Shown here: one piece after another, positions 53,438 through 62,705 of the stretch | How the letters are laid out: every line of letters starts with the position of its first letter | Numbering within the stretch: the first letter of the stretch is position 1 | DNA from: Chloroflexota bacterium | GTDB lineage: Bacteria > Chloroflexota > Limnocylindria > Limnocylindrales > CSP1-4 | Direction of reading: 5' to 3' | DNA length: 64,000 nucleotides | NCBI GenBank assembly: GCA_021802825.1 | Contig: JAJZRG010000012.1 | Coordinates: forward strand, 1-64,000 | Translations under genes and position numbers: made by a program | The notes under the pieces: model-generated | Database searches by the model: none | What the model saw: only the letters and a program-made list of their open reading frames with translations | Told to the model about the DNA's origin: nothing

Positions 53438-54109
53438 GTGCCCAGACCGTCTCGCCGGTTCGACGCCGTGCTGTTCGACATGGATGGCGTGCTCGTGGAC
53501 AGCGGGCACCGCTGGAACGAGGTGCGGGCCGCGTATGCCGCGGCCCGCGGCCAGTCCTGGGATGTCGATGCCGAGCACGCTGTCATGGGCGCGAACTCGA
53601 TCCAGTGGGCGACGTTCATGCGCGACCGGCTCGCGCTCGACGGCGTGCCCGTGGACCGGATCCTGGCCGAGGTGGTGGCAGGCGTCGTGAGCGGGTTCCG
53701 GGAGGGCAGCGTGCCCGTGATCCCCGGTGCCCCGGAGGCGGTGCGCAGGATCGCCACGCGCTGGCCGGTTGCCATCGCCTCCTCGTCGCACCCCGAGGTC
53801 ATCGCCGCGGCGCTGGACCTCCTGGGCCTCCGCGATGTGCTCGGCGCGGTGGTCTCGTCCGATGAGGTCGCACACGGCAAGCCCGAGCCCGATGTCTACC
53901 GGCTCGCCGCCGGGCGGCTGGGGGTAGCGGCGGAGCGGTGCCTCATCGTGGAGGACTCGACGAACGGCATCCTCGCGGGCAAGGCTGCCGGGGCGTACGT
54001 CGTCCTGATCCCGAACCCGACCACGCTGCCCGCCCCGCACGCGGTCAGCGCCGCCGATGCGACCATCGAGCGGATCGAGGACCTCGACCCGGACGCGCTC
54101 CCCACCTGA
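53438..54109 (+). CDS. HAD-superfamily phosphatase (beta-phosphoglucomutase-like)
   Basis: This 223-residue HAD hydrolase has the nucleophile motif FDMDGVLVDS (D14, D16). A cap domain covers about 20-90. Motif II is IASSSHPE (about 111-118), and motif III/IV is GKPEPDVY followed by VEDSTNGILAGKAAG. The substrate is probably a sugar phosphate, but subfamily members range from beta-phosphoglucomutase to phosphatases. GTG 53438 places the first strand at the normal distance. It is the first gene of a run of housekeeping genes on the plus strand. Confidence 0.9.
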   Translation: MPRPSRRFDAVLFDMDGVLVDSGHRWNEVRAAYAAARGQSWDVDAEHAVMGANSIQWATFMRDRLALDGVPVDRILAEVVAGVVSGFREGSVPVIPGAPEAVRRIATRWPVAIASSSHPEVIAAALDLLGLRDVLGAVVSSDEVAHGKPEPDVYRLAAGRLGVAAERCLIVEDSTNGILAGKAAGAYVVLIPNPTTLPAPHAVSAADATIERIEDLDPDALPT

Positions 54110-54181
54110 GCCCGCACACGCCGGCCCCCGCCTCCGCTCGTTCCGCCCTCCTCAGGCATCCGCCCGCGCCATACTCAACCC

Positions 54182-54967
54182 GTGCCCGAGATGCTGCTCC
54201 CCGAGCCCCAATACCGGGCCTTCCGTGTGCCGCTTCTGCGGCTCGCCTGCCGGGTGGTGCTCGGCGGCCTGCTCCGCATTCGCGTCGAGCACCCGGAGCG
54301 GTGGGCGACCGCCCCGGCCATCTACTGCTTCAACCACCTCAACTGGGTGGACCCACTGGTGCTGCTCGCGGTCCTGCCGCTCCGGCCCCACTACGCCATG
54401 TTCGGGCCGAAGGAGGCCGACATGCACACTGGGGCGCGCAACCGGCTCATCTCGTGGGCTGGCTTCGGCATCGCCTACCGCCCTGAGAAGAGCGACCTGC
54501 TGCCCACTACCCGCAGGGTCGGCAACGTGCTGGGGCGGGGCTGGGTCATCGCGATCGCCGGGGAGGGGAGGATCCACCGTGGCGAGCGCGAGCTGACGCC
54601 ACTGGCCGACGGCACCGCCTATTTCGCCCTCCGCGCGGGCGTGCCGGTGGTGCCCATCGCGATCAACGGGACCTCGTGGCTGGCGTTTCGTCGCGGCGTC
54701 CGGGTGCGCCTGGGCGAGCCGATCCGGCCTGAGGGTCGCGCGACCCGGCCGGCGATCGACGCCCTGACGCGCCAGATCGAGTCAGCGCTGCTCGCCATGA
54801 CGGCCGATTTCCCGGACCCGCCGCCCTCGCGCGGCCTGTTCGGGCGCCTGACCGAGTGGTTCAACGACTGGCCGGAGGGCCATCGGCCGGAGCTGGGCGA
54901 GGGCGACGGCGCCGCGTACACCCGAACGCTGAGCGAGCGCGATGCCGCAGAGGGCGCCGCGGGGTGA
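54182..54967 (+). CDS. plsC: 1-acyl-sn-glycerol-3-phosphate acyltransferase
   Basis: This 261-residue PlsC-family membrane-associated enzyme adds the second acyl chain in phospholipid synthesis. The catalytic NHxxxxD motif is NHLNWVD (N51, H52, D57). The glycerol-phosphate-binding motif is GEGRIHRG near 119-126, followed by AGVPVVPIAINGT. GTG 54182 is the start. The C-terminal tail is Asp/Arg-rich. No partner lipid gene is adjacent. Confidence 0.88.
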   Translation: MPEMLLPEPQYRAFRVPLLRLACRVVLGGLLRIRVEHPERWATAPAIYCFNHLNWVDPLVLLAVLPLRPHYAMFGPKEADMHTGARNRLISWAGFGIAYRPEKSDLLPTTRRVGNVLGRGWVIAIAGEGRIHRGERELTPLADGTAYFALRAGVPVVPIAINGTSWLAFRRGVRVRLGEPIRPEGRATRPAIDALTRQIESALLAMTADFPDPPPSRGLFGRLTEWFNDWPEGHRPELGEGDGAAYTRTLSERDAAEGAAG

Positions 54968-55018
54968 CCCCGGTCTGTGGCATCCTGCGATCGACACCGC
55001 ACACCATGGAGATCCTGC

Positions 55019-55384
55019 GTGGGAGCCACCGGCCTCTCAGCCGACCGTACCGAGTATCGCGCCCGCCTGGGGGAGCAGCCCGACCCCCAGATCGACAGCT
55101 GGGCCGCTGAGATGATGCGCGACGTCGCCATCCGTCGCGGCGTCGTGCGGGTGATCGAGGATTTCCGCGCGGCCGCCAAGCTCAATGAGCGAGAATTCGA
55201 ACGGGTGTTCGCATCTGGCGGCGGCCCGCCCGCGATGCTCGGCCACGATGCGCAGGGGCGGCTCCTAGTGCCTGCGGTGGCGCTCTGGGCGCTCGTGCCC
55301 GGGATCCGCTCGCAGGTGCCCGACGGGCGCGACCGGCTGATCGAGTACCTTGTCGCCTCGTTCGACGAGCTCGTCTACGTCTGA
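55019..55384 (+). CDS. Hypothetical protein
   Basis: This is a 121-residue soluble protein of unknown family, helical and charged (MMRDVAIRRGVVRVIEDFRAAAKLNEREFERVF). It ends with LIEYLVASFDELVYV. GTG 55019 has GGAG 7 bp upstream and is preferred over GTG 54977. It lies between the acyltransferase and the prenyltransferase genes in the same direction. Confidence 0.65.
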   Translation: MGATGLSADRTEYRARLGEQPDPQIDSWAAEMMRDVAIRRGVVRVIEDFRAAAKLNEREFERVFASGGGPPAMLGHDAQGRLLVPAVALWALVPGIRSQVPDGRDRLIEYLVASFDELVYV

Positions 55385-55592
55385 TCGCCGCAGGATCGCG
55401 GCGTCCCTCCGGCAGGCCCACCCGATCGGGGAGGCACCGCCACCCGACGTCCCTGCCCCGGGCAGCCCGGCGCTGACACGCGTCGCGGCAAAGTCTGACA
55501 TCCTGACGGGCACTCCGTCGCCTGTTGCGGCGCCACCGCGTCCCGCTGCCTTGCCCGGCGTCGGATCGAGCAACGGATCGTCTGAGAAGCGG

Positions 55593-56480
55593 ATGGAGGT
55601 CCCCGTCGTGGCAGGGCGCCGGCGCGGCCCCCTGGGCCGGACGCTCACCGTGGTCCGGCTTGTGCACCCCTTCCCGTCGCTGCTCGACGCGGCGGTCGTC
55701 GCGGTGGTCGCCCTCGTCGCCGGAGGGCCGCCCGATCGGGCCGCTGTGCTCGGTCTCGCCACGGCGTCCGTCCAGTTCTCGATCGGCACCCTGAACGATG
55801 TCGTTGACGCGCACGACGACGCCGCGACACGGACGGGCAAGCCGATCCCGGAGGGGCTGGTCAGCGAAGGCGTGGCGAAGGCGATGGCCGCGTCGTTCGG
55901 CCTGGTCGGCCTGGTGCTGGCGGCATCGGCGGGTCCGGTGCTGCTCGTCGTGGCTGGGATCGGGCTCGCGATTGGTCTGTGGTATGACCTCGGGGCAGCG
56001 GGAACTCGGTGGTCATGGCTGCCACTCGCGCTGGGCGTTCCCTTGCTGCCGGTGTTCGGGTGGTACGGGGCGACCGCCAGCCTCCCGACGTCGTTCGCGG
56101 TGCTGGTGCCCGCGGCGGCTCTCGCCGGGTCGGCCCTCGCGATCGCCAACGCCGCCGTGGACGTCGAGCGCGACGTGTCGGTGGGGTCCACCTCCCTCGC
56201 CGTCGCCCTAGGGCCGCGCGCCGCGGGTGCCCTGGTGCTCCTCCTGGAGATTCTCGTCGGTGCGCTCGCCGTCGGCTCCGCGAGCGGCGAGGGACGGGCC
56301 GGGCCGTGGCTCGGGGCAACCGCCGCCACGGCCGCGATCCCCGTCGCGGGCGCCCTGCTGGGGGTCCTGCGGGCGCGCAGCGGTCCCGGACCCCGCGAGG
56401 CCGCCTTCGAGCTTCAGGCGGTTGGCCTCGGGCTGCTGGCGGTCGCCTGGGTGAATGCGCTGAACGCCGCAGCTGCCTGA
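55593..56480 (+). CDS. UbiA-family prenyltransferase
   Basis: This 295-residue integral membrane prenyltransferase has about eight membrane segments. Its first Asp-rich motif is NDVVDAHDD (N68, D69, D72, D75), which binds Mg-prenyl diphosphate. The second motif appears as NAAVDVERD in the later half. UbiA enzymes attach a prenyl chain to an aromatic ring in quinone, haem or lipid synthesis; the acceptor is not evident here. ATG 55593 is chosen, although the frame is open to 55350. It is a stand-alone gene in a plus-strand run. Confidence 0.85.
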   Translation: MEVPVVAGRRRGPLGRTLTVVRLVHPFPSLLDAAVVAVVALVAGGPPDRAAVLGLATASVQFSIGTLNDVVDAHDDAATRTGKPIPEGLVSEGVAKAMAASFGLVGLVLAASAGPVLLVVAGIGLAIGLWYDLGAAGTRWSWLPLALGVPLLPVFGWYGATASLPTSFAVLVPAAALAGSALAIANAAVDVERDVSVGSTSLAVALGPRAAGALVLLLEILVGALAVGSASGEGRAGPWLGATAATAAIPVAGALLGVLRARSGPGPREAAFELQAVGLGLLAVAWVNALNAAAA

Positions 56481-56656
56481 CAAGCTGCCTGAAACCTTTG
56501 GTGGCTGAGCTGCCTCAGGGTGGTGCAAGGCACTTGGTGCAATCCCGAGGACCCCAAGGTCCTGAGGCGGGGCGGACGACCGTACCCCTAACGCACCGCC
56601 TTCCATGCCCGTTACCCTATGTGTCAGTCACCACGCTCGGAGGACACCAGCGTCTC

Positions 56657-57196
56657 ATGTCATCCATGCTTCGTCAGTTCCGGGGTCTCGGCATTGCCCT
56701 GACCGTGCTCGCGCTCTCGGCCGGGGCAGTCTTCGCCGCCGCGCCGTCACTCCAGCTCACCTCGAGCCACGGGACAACCAGCGCGTCGGTCGATGCGTCC
56801 GAGTCGGCAGAGCCCTCCGACTCTCCGGAGGCGTCCAAGTCTGCCGAGCCCAGTGAGACCGCGGAGCCGAGCGACTCGCCCTCGGAGAGCGCTGAGCCCT
56901 CGGAGAGCCCGTCTCAGAATGCTGCACTCGGCGCCAGCCCCAGCCCGGACACCCACGGCGCCCTTGTCTCGACGGCCGCGCAGATGCCGACGCCAAGCGG
57001 CTTCCCGAACCACGGCGCGTTCGTGTCCTGTGTCGCGCATCTTGACGCATCGGTGACGGGCTTCAGCTGGGCCACCGTCACCCCCCAGTCCTGCGGCATC
57101 ACCCCCTCGGCACCGGCCGCCAAGCCGAACGCCAGTCACGGCCACGGCAACGGCCATGGCAACAACGGCCAGGGCCACGGGCCGAACGGCCACTGA
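56657..57196 (+). CDS. Secreted Ser/Glu/Pro-repeat protein with Gly/His-rich tail
   Basis: This 179-residue exported protein has a signal peptide (GLGIALTVLALSAGAVFAA). It is followed by a low-complexity stretch of SAEPS and DSPEAS units (about 45-95). A short conserved segment, HGAFVSCVAHLD, lies in the C-terminal half, and the tail is Gly/His/Asn-rich (GHGNGHGNNGQGHG). Such proteins are common in GC-rich Chloroflexota and may coat the cell or bind metal; the role is inferred. ATG 56657 is the start. A hairpin AGGACC-CCAA-GGTCCT lies in the leader (56548-56563). Confidence 0.7.
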   Translation: MSSMLRQFRGLGIALTVLALSAGAVFAAAPSLQLTSSHGTTSASVDASESAEPSDSPEASKSAEPSETAEPSDSPSESAEPSESPSQNAALGASPSPDTHGALVSTAAQMPTPSGFPNHGAFVSCVAHLDASVTGFSWATVTPQSCGITPSAPAAKPNASHGHGNGHGNNGQGHGPNGH

Positions 57197-57233
57197 GAAG
57201 CCCCGCCTGGGTGACGATCCGGGCAGCCTAGAC

Positions 57234-57266
57234 GACAGAGCCGGCGCCAGTGGCGCCGGCTCTGTC
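57234..57266. terminator. Strong bidirectional terminator
   Basis: GACAGAGCCGGCGCC (57234-57248), loop AGT, and GGCGCCGGCTCTGTC (57252-57266) pair perfectly over 15 bp. It lies between the secreted protein gene and the convergent parB gene. Confidence 0.85.
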
Positions 57267-57320
57267 ATGTCCAGCGCGACGATCCCATCCCGCAGTCCGC
57301 GAGCTGCGCCCGAGGTACGA

Positions 57321-57350
57321 AGGAGCCGGCGCCCCTCGGCGTCGGCTCCT
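57321..57350. terminator. Second terminator hairpin after parB
   Basis: AGGAGCCGGCGCC (57321-57333), loop CCTC, and GGCGTCGGCTCCT (57338-57350) form a 13-bp stem with one G-T pair. It is 30 bp past the parB stop on the minus strand. Confidence 0.7.
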
Positions 57351-57379
57351 GTTCGTTGGCGACTGGCGGGCCTTGTCGT

Positions 57380-58396
57380 CTAGCGGTCCGGGTCCCCGCT
57401 GCGGACGACGGCGATCGCGTTCTCCAGGCGGAGCTTGGCGATGGTCAGGTACTTCGCCAGGTTGGCCCGGTCCGTCGTGCCGATCGACTCGAGGAGGCGA
57501 GGGTCGCGGATGACGCCGAGGAGCTCCTCGACAGCCTCATTGAGCTGGGTCTTGGCGGAGTAGAGGCTGTCGTCCTTGAGTGCCTCGTGGGACCCGGCCG
57601 CTGTCCAGCCGACTTCGTCCGCCGGGCTGGCGGCGGGTGCCGGCGCGGATGCAGCCGCCGGGGTGGCCGCATCCTCACCGTCATCGGGCTGGCGGGCCGG
57701 CCGACCCTCGATCTTCTCGCGCAGCTTGACCAGCGACAGCTCATTGCGAGCGACCGCGTCGGCCAGGCGCCGGCGCTTCTTGGGGTCGGCGACCTTCATG
57801 AGCTCGTACGCGTGGGACAGGGTGTCCTTGCGTAAAGACACGAGCTCGCGAACCTCCGGGGGAGCGTCGGCGAGGCGGAGGCGGTTCTCGAGGTACCCCT
57901 TGTCCTTGCCCAGTTTGTCGGCGAGGCGGCGGATGCTGTAGCCGTGCTCCTTGATCATCCGGTCGTACATCGACGCCTCGTCGAGCGGCGAGATGTCCTC
58001 CCGCTGGAGGTTCTCGATGATCGAGATCTCGAGCGCGGTGGAGTCGTCGATGTCCTCGACAAGAGCGGGGATCGACGCCATGCCCGCCAGCTTCGACGCG
58101 CGCCAACGGCGCTCGCCGGCAATGAGCTGGAAGTGGTTCTCGCCGATGGGCCGGACGAGGATTGGCTGGAGGACGCCATGCTCACGGATCGAGGACGCCA
58201 GCTCCATGAGCGTGGTCTCGTCGAACGCGAGTCGCGGCTGCTCCGGATTGGACTCGATGCGCTCCAGCGGGATGACCTTGACGCCCGTCGTACGGTGCGT
58301 CGTCTCCGGCGACAGGAGGCTCACGATGGCGGGGGAGAGTTCGCGCTCCTCCGACAGCCGCCGAGCGGCTGCGGCACGGAAGTCAGGCCTGGCCAA
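57380..58396 (-). CDS. parB: Chromosome partition protein ParB
   Basis: ParB is a CTP-dependent clamp that loads at parS sites. Here it is 338 residues, with the N-terminal CTP-binding motif GERRWRA at 94-100. A helix-turn-helix contains YSIRRLADKLGKDKGYLENRLRLA, and an Ala/Pro-rich linker leads to a C-terminal dimer helix. TTG 58396 is chosen because GAGG lies about 9 bp upstream and the frame overlaps parA by 14 bp; the extension to 58456 is Arg-rich. A palindrome close to the candidate parS sequence lies within its coding region (57824-57839). Confidence 0.93.
   Translation of the reverse strand: MARPDFRAAAARRLSEERELSPAIVSLLSPETTHRTTGVKVIPLERIESNPEQPRLAFDETTLMELASSIREHGVLQPILVRPIGENHFQLIAGERRWRASKLAGMASIPALVEDIDDSTALEISIIENLQREDISPLDEASMYDRMIKEHGYSIRRLADKLGKDKGYLENRLRLADAPPEVRELVSLRKDTLSHAYELMKVADPKKRRRLADAVARNELSLVKLREKIEGRPARQPDDGEDAATPAAASAPAPAASPADEVGWTAAGSHEALKDDSLYSAKTQLNEAVEELLGVIRDPRLLESIGTTDRANLAKYLTIAKLRLENAIAVVRSGDPDR
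57824..57839. repeat. parS-like 16-bp palindrome, copy 1 (inside parB)
   Basis: GTCCTTGCGTAAAGAC differs from the perfect palindrome GTCTTTGCGCAAAGAC at two positions. It is one of four such sites within about 5.1 kb around parAB. Confidence 0.5.
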
Positions 58397-59153
58397 GCTC
58401 AATGACCTCCCGGGCGAGCTCGCGGTACGTCTTCGCCGCCTCCGACGATCCGGCATAGGCGGTGATCGGACGGCCCGCGAGCGGCGCCTCTCCCAGCTTC
58501 ACGCTGGTTCGGATGATGGTGGTGAAGACGTGGTGGTCGCCGACGATCCTCAGTTCCTCGAGCATGTCGCGCGCGAGGTTGGTCCTGCCGTCGTAGAACG
58601 TCGGCAGGAGGCCCAGGATCTTGAGGTCGCGGTTCAGTTTGTGGCGGATGGCGCTGATGACCTTGACGAGGTTGTTGAGGCCCTTCATGGCGTAGAACTG
58701 GGTCTGCACCGGGATGATGACGCTGTCGGCGGCGACCAGCCCGTTGACGGTGAGCAGGCCCAGGTTGGGCGGGCAGTCGATGAGCACGTAGTCGTACGCG
58801 TCGATGCTCTCGCGCATCGCCTCGCGCAGGATCGCCTCGCGGCCCAGGGCCGTGAACAGCTCGCCCTCGGTGCTCGCGAGATCGATGTGGGCGGGCGCGA
58901 CGTCGATGCCCGCTGTCTCGGTGGGGAGGATCACTTCGGGGAGCGTCGCCCGTCCGTCGGCGAGCACGTCCGCCATTGAGCGCGCGACCGTGTTGAGGTT
59001 GATCCCCACCCCCGCGGTAAGGTTGGCCTGGGGGTCCATGTCCACGAGGAGGATCCGGCGCCCCTCCTCAGCCAGCGCGCCCGCGAGATTGATCGCGGTC
59101 GTTGTCTTTCCAACGCCCCCCTTCTGGTTGGCGATCGCGATCACGTGCGTCAA
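58383..59153 (-). CDS. parA: Chromosome partition ATPase ParA (Soj)
   Basis: This 256-residue ParA/Soj ATPase moves origin regions together with ParB. The deviant Walker A motif KGGVGKTT is at 11-18, and [11 protein letters not shown] follows near 39-49. [14 protein letters not shown] is the Walker B region. TTG 59153 is chosen because GAGGTGAA lies directly upstream and gives the usual [13 protein letters not shown] start; GTG 59162 is an alternative. It overlaps parB. No rsmG or mnmG gene is next to it, unlike many bacteria. Confidence 0.93.
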   Translation of the reverse strand: MTHVIAIANQKGGVGKTTTAINLAGALAEEGRRILLVDMDPQANLTAGVGINLNTVARSMADVLADGRATLPEVILPTETAGIDVAPAHIDLASTEGELFTALGREAILREAMRESIDAYDYVLIDCPPNLGLLTVNGLVAADSVIIPVQTQFYAMKGLNNLVKVISAIRHKLNRDLKILGLLPTFYDGRTNLARDMLEELRIVGDHHVFTTIIRTSVKLGEAPLAGRPITAYAGSSEAAKTYRELAREVIELGQA

Positions 59154-59522
59154 GGGCTTCACCTCGATGGGACCGCATCCGCGAAGGACGGTGCGGAGGT
59201 GCCCGAATGCTACCGCGCCGAGCAAAGCCGCGGTGGTGCCCTTTTCCACAACCGACCCGAGTTGTGCACCATTCTGTGGATATGTCGGGCGCCGAAGAGA
59301 GCGTCTGGGGATCTCCGCCGACGGAGTTCACGACGCGTTCACACGGCGGTTACAGGGGGACCGAGGCGTGCTCGACAGGCACATGGGCTGCGCCGGGACA
59401 GTGGGCCCACGGTTGTGCCACGTCACGGCGCCTATGATGTGCCGATCGCTCACGTCCTCGCGCAGCATCGCCCTACGTCTTTGCGCAAAGACGAATCACC
59501 CCCGAACGGAGGCAAGCCTGGC
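59154..59522. other. parA upstream region with DnaA-box-like sites
   Basis: This region between divergent parA and the carboxylase operon contains TTTTCCACA (59242-59250) and TGTGGATAT (59275-59283, complement ATATCCACA), each one base from the DnaA box TTATCCACA. It also holds parS-like copy 2. It could be a small part of an origin region or only a regulatory site of parAB. Confidence 0.4.
59477..59492. repeat. parS-like 16-bp palindrome, copy 2
   Basis: GTCTTTGCGCAAAGAC, perfect, extended to 18 bp by flanking C and G (59476-59493). It lies in the intergenic region between parA and the carboxyltransferase gene. Confidence 0.6.
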
Positions 59523-61076
59523 GTGTCCACGAATGCCGAGCGAATCGAGCGCCTGGAGCGGATGCGGGCGGAAGCGCGGTTGGGCGGCGGACCCGCCCGC
59601 ATCGAGCGCCAGCACGCGTGGGGCAAGCTGACCGCGCGCGAGCGCCTTGAGTTGCTGCTCGACGCAGGATCGTTCGTCGAGCTCGATGCGTTCGTCACGC
59701 ACCGGGCCACGGAGTTCGGCCTCGACCGCCAGCGTTTCCTGGGTGATGGCGTGGTCACGGGCCACGGGACGATCGACGGGCGCCTGGTCTTCGTGTTCAG
59801 CCAGGACTTCACCGTGTTCGGCGGGTCCCTGTCCGAGGCGTACGCCGAGAAGATCTGCAAGATCATGGACCTGGCGATGAAGGTCGGCGCCCCTGTGATC
59901 GGGCTCAACGACTCCGGTGGCGCGCGTATCCAGGAGGGTGTCGCATCGCTCGGTGGCTACGCCGAGATCTTCCTGCGCAACGTCCTCGCGTCCGGCGTGG
60001 TGCCGCAGATCTCCGTCATCCTCGGCCCCTGCGCGGGCGGTGCCGTGTACTCGCCTGCGATGACGGACTTCACCGTCATGGTGGAGGGGACGAGCTACAT
60101 GTTCGTCACGGGACCGAATGTCGTGAAGGCCGTGACCCACGAGGAGGTGGACTCCGAGGCACTGGGCGGCGCGGGCGTGCACACAGGGCGCAGCGGCGTA
60201 GCGCATCTCGCGGCGCGCGACGAGGCAGAGGCGCTCGAGCACGTGAAGCGGTTACTGTCACACCTGCCCCAGAACAACCTTGCGGACGTCCCGCGGGTTC
60301 CGACCCAGGATCCCCCCGACCGCATGGACCCCGATCTCGACACGGTGGTGCCGGACGACCCCCAGAAGCCGTACGACATGCACGACGTTCTGCGTCGCGT
60401 CGTGGACGACGGCGACGTCCTGGAGATCCAGCCGGCGTGGGCGGCGAACATCATCATCGGCTTTGCGCGCATCGGCGGCCGCGCAGTCGGGATCGTCGCG
60501 CAGCAGCCCTCGGTGCTCGCGGGCGCGCTCGACATCGACGCGTCGGTCAAGGCCGCTCGCTTCGTACGCACGTGCGACGCGTTCAACGTCCCGCTGGTCA
60601 CCTTCGTTGACGTGCCCGGCTTCCTGCCCGGCGTTGCGCAAGAGCACGGCGGCATCATCAAGCACGGCGCGAAGCTCCTGTACGCCTACTGCGAGGCCAC
60701 GGTGCCCAAGGTGACGATCATCACGCGCAAGGCATACGGCGGCGCGTACGACGTCATGAGCAGCAAGCACATCCGGGGCGACATGAACTTCGCCTGGCCC
60801 ACGGCGGAGATCGCCGTGATGGGCGCCGAGGGCGCCGTCAACATCATCTTCAAGGACGCGATCGCGGGTGCCGAGGACCCGGTTGGGGAGCGCAAGCGCC
60901 TCGTCGCCGAATACGAGCAGGAATTCTCGAGCCCGTACGTCGCCGCCGCGCGCGGGTACATCGACGAGGTCATCCTGCCGCGCGAGACACGCCCCCGCCT
61001 CGTGCGCGCTCTGGAGATGCTCTCCGACAAGCGCGACACCAACCCGCGGAAGAAGCATGGCAACATCCCGCTCTGA
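59523..61076 (+). CDS. pccB: Acyl-CoA (propionyl-CoA) carboxylase, carboxyltransferase subunit
   Basis: This 517-residue carboxyltransferase is of standard length. It moves CO2 from carboxybiotin to acyl-CoA, forming methylmalonyl-CoA if propionyl-CoA is the substrate. Family hallmarks are [14 protein letters not shown] near 36, [12 protein letters not shown] near 130, [17 protein letters not shown] near 163-179 and the later [13 protein letters not shown]. The start is GTG 59523, with GGAGG about 10 bp upstream. It is the first gene of an operon with biotin carboxylase, biotin carrier and methylmalonyl-CoA mutase, which favours propionyl-CoA as substrate. Confidence 0.95.
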   Translation: MSTNAERIERLERMRAEARLGGGPARIERQHAWGKLTARERLELLLDAGSFVELDAFVTHRATEFGLDRQRFLGDGVVTGHGTIDGRLVFVFSQDFTVFGGSLSEAYAEKICKIMDLAMKVGAPVIGLNDSGGARIQEGVASLGGYAEIFLRNVLASGVVPQISVILGPCAGGAVYSPAMTDFTVMVEGTSYMFVTGPNVVKAVTHEEVDSEALGGAGVHTGRSGVAHLAARDEAEALEHVKRLLSHLPQNNLADVPRVPTQDPPDRMDPDLDTVVPDDPQKPYDMHDVLRRVVDDGDVLEIQPAWAANIIIGFARIGGRAVGIVAQQPSVLAGALDIDASVKAARFVRTCDAFNVPLVTFVDVPGFLPGVAQEHGGIIKHGAKLLYAYCEATVPKVTIITRKAYGGAYDVMSSKHIRGDMNFAWPTAEIAVMGAEGAVNIIFKDAIAGAEDPVGERKRLVAEYEQEFSSPYVAAARGYIDEVILPRETRPRLVRALEMLSDKRDTNPRKKHGNIPL

Positions 61077-61088
61077 ACTGCGCCGCCC

Positions 61089-61104
61089 GTCTTTGCGCAA
61101 AGAC
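61089..61104. repeat. parS-like 16-bp palindrome, copy 3
   Basis: GTCTTTGCGCAAAGAC, perfect, again extended by C and G to 18 bp (61088-61105). It lies in the 48-bp gap between the carboxyltransferase and biotin carboxylase genes. Confidence 0.6.
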
Positions 61105-61124
61105 GTTCCCGCCGGGAGCCCCCG

Positions 61125-62705
61125 ATGACATCCGAACCGACCCCGTTCCGGCGCGTGCTCATTGCGAACCGCGGAGAGATCGCGGTCCGCATCATTCGCG
61201 CCTGCCACGAGATGGGCATGGAGGCCGTCGCGGTGTACAGCGACGCCGACGCCGAGGCCGCCCACGTCCGTCTCGCGGACATGGCGGTGCGCCTCGGGCC
61301 CGCCGCGCCGTCCGAGAGCTATCTGCGCATCGACCGGGTCATCGAGGCCGCCGCGGCGACGGGCGCCGAGGCGATCCATCCCGGCTATGGATTCCTCGCC
61401 GAGCGGGCTGCGTTCGCGCGAGCGGCCGAGGACGCGGGCATCGTCTTCGTCGGGCCGTCCTCGGACGCGATCGAGGCACTCGGAGACAAGCTCAACGCGC
61501 GGCGACTCGCGGCGAGGGTGGGCGTCCCGGCGGTGCCCGGAACGCTGGAGCCCGCGCCCGTCGATCATCCCGATCGCGTTGCTGACCTCACCACGACCGC
61601 GCGGCGGATCGGCTTCCCGCTATTGGTCAAGGCGGCGGCGGGCGGCGGCGGTCGGGGCATGCGGCGCGTGGAGCGAGAGGAAGACCTTTCGGCGGCCCTC
61701 GTGTCGGGTTCGCGCGAGGCGCTCTCGGCGTTCGGCGACGGATCGGTGTACCTGGAGCGCGAGATCCTGCCGGCTCGCCACGTCGAGGTGCAGTTGCTGG
61801 CCGATCACCACGGCAGGGTCGTCGCCCTGGGCGAGCGCGATTGCTCGCTGCAGCGTCGCCACCAGAAGCTTGTCGAGGAGGCGCCCGCGCCCGGGCTCAA
61901 CGAGGAGCGGCGGCGACACCTCCACGCGCTCGCCGTGACGATGGGCTCCGCGGCGGGTCTCCGAAACGCGGCGACCTGCGAGTTCCTCCACGATCCTGCC
62001 GGCAACTTCTGGTTCCTCGAGGTGAACACGCGACTGCAGGTGGAGCACGGCGTGACCGAGCTCGTGTCCGGCATCGACATCGTGCGCGAGCAGTTCCGCA
62101 TCGCCGCAGGTCTGCCGCTGAGCCCCGAGGTGGTCGAGGCCGGGGAACGCGCGGCGCGGCCGGCGAGCCACGCCATCGAGGTCCGCCTCTCCGCGGAGGA
62201 CCCGGCGCACGCGTTCGCGCCCACACCCGGGCGCGTCGGGCGGTGGGTGATGCCGTCCGGTCCCGGGATTCGCGTGGACACGCATATCGAGGCCGGCGAT
62301 CGCGTGCCCGCCGAGTACGACAACCTGATCGCCAAGCTGCTGGTCTACGCGCTTGACCGCGACGCGGCGATCGACCGGCTGCGACGCGCGCTCGACGAGA
62401 CGGAGATCGGCGGCGTCCAGACGACGCTGCCGTTCCACCGGGCCGTCGCGACGAGCGACGCGTTCCGCGACGCGGAGCTGTCCACGGGCTGGGTGGAGGA
62501 GCACTGGGACGGCGAGGCGGCCCGCGCCGCAGCCGCGCGTCGGGCCCTGCTCGCGACGGGGCTCGCGGCGATCGGCTCCGGCTTCGCTTCGACCGGCGCA
62601 TCGGCGGCAGCTTGGGAGAAGCCGCACGTGGCCGCGGGGCCAGCAGCCAGGAACGGTTGGCGGAGCAGCGGTCGGGCCAACGGAGTTGACCGATGGCCGA
62701 GCTGA
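61125..62705 (+). CDS. accC: Biotin carboxylase subunit of acyl-CoA carboxylase
   Basis: This 526-residue biotin carboxylase has the N-terminal domain [20 protein letters not shown]. The ATP-grasp core contains [14 protein letters not shown] near 169-182 and [14 protein letters not shown] near 302-315. The C-terminal domain carries [11 protein letters not shown] near 400. It is about 60 residues longer than bacterial AccC because of an Ala/Arg/Gly-rich tail (about 480-526) of low complexity. It carries no biotin domain, since the carrier is encoded separately. Its end overlaps the carrier gene by 13 bp. Confidence 0.95.
   Translation: MTSEPTPFRRVLIANRGEIAVRIIRACHEMGMEAVAVYSDADAEAAHVRLADMAVRLGPAAPSESYLRIDRVIEAAAATGAEAIHPGYGFLAERAAFARAAEDAGIVFVGPSSDAIEALGDKLNARRLAARVGVPAVPGTLEPAPVDHPDRVADLTTTARRIGFPLLVKAAAGGGGRGMRRVEREEDLSAALVSGSREALSAFGDGSVYLEREILPARHVEVQLLADHHGRVVALGERDCSLQRRHQKLVEEAPAPGLNEERRRHLHALAVTMGSAAGLRNAATCEFLHDPAGNFWFLEVNTRLQVEHGVTELVSGIDIVREQFRIAAGLPLSPEVVEAGERAARPASHAIEVRLSAEDPAHAFAPTPGRVGRWVMPSGPGIRVDTHIEAGDRVPAEYDNLIAKLLVYALDRDAAIDRLRRALDETEIGGVQTTLPFHRAVATSDAFRDAELSTGWVEEHWDGEAARAAAARRALLATGLAAIGSGFASTGASAAAWEKPHVAAGPAARNGWRSSGRANGVDRWPS

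Noticed and set aside
56481-56656. Leader of the secreted Ser/Glu/Pro protein as a riboswitch
   Set aside because: It has a small hairpin and repeated GGTGCAA, but none of the conserved cores of known c-di-GMP, c-di-AMP, cobalamin or TPP riboswitches could be recognised.
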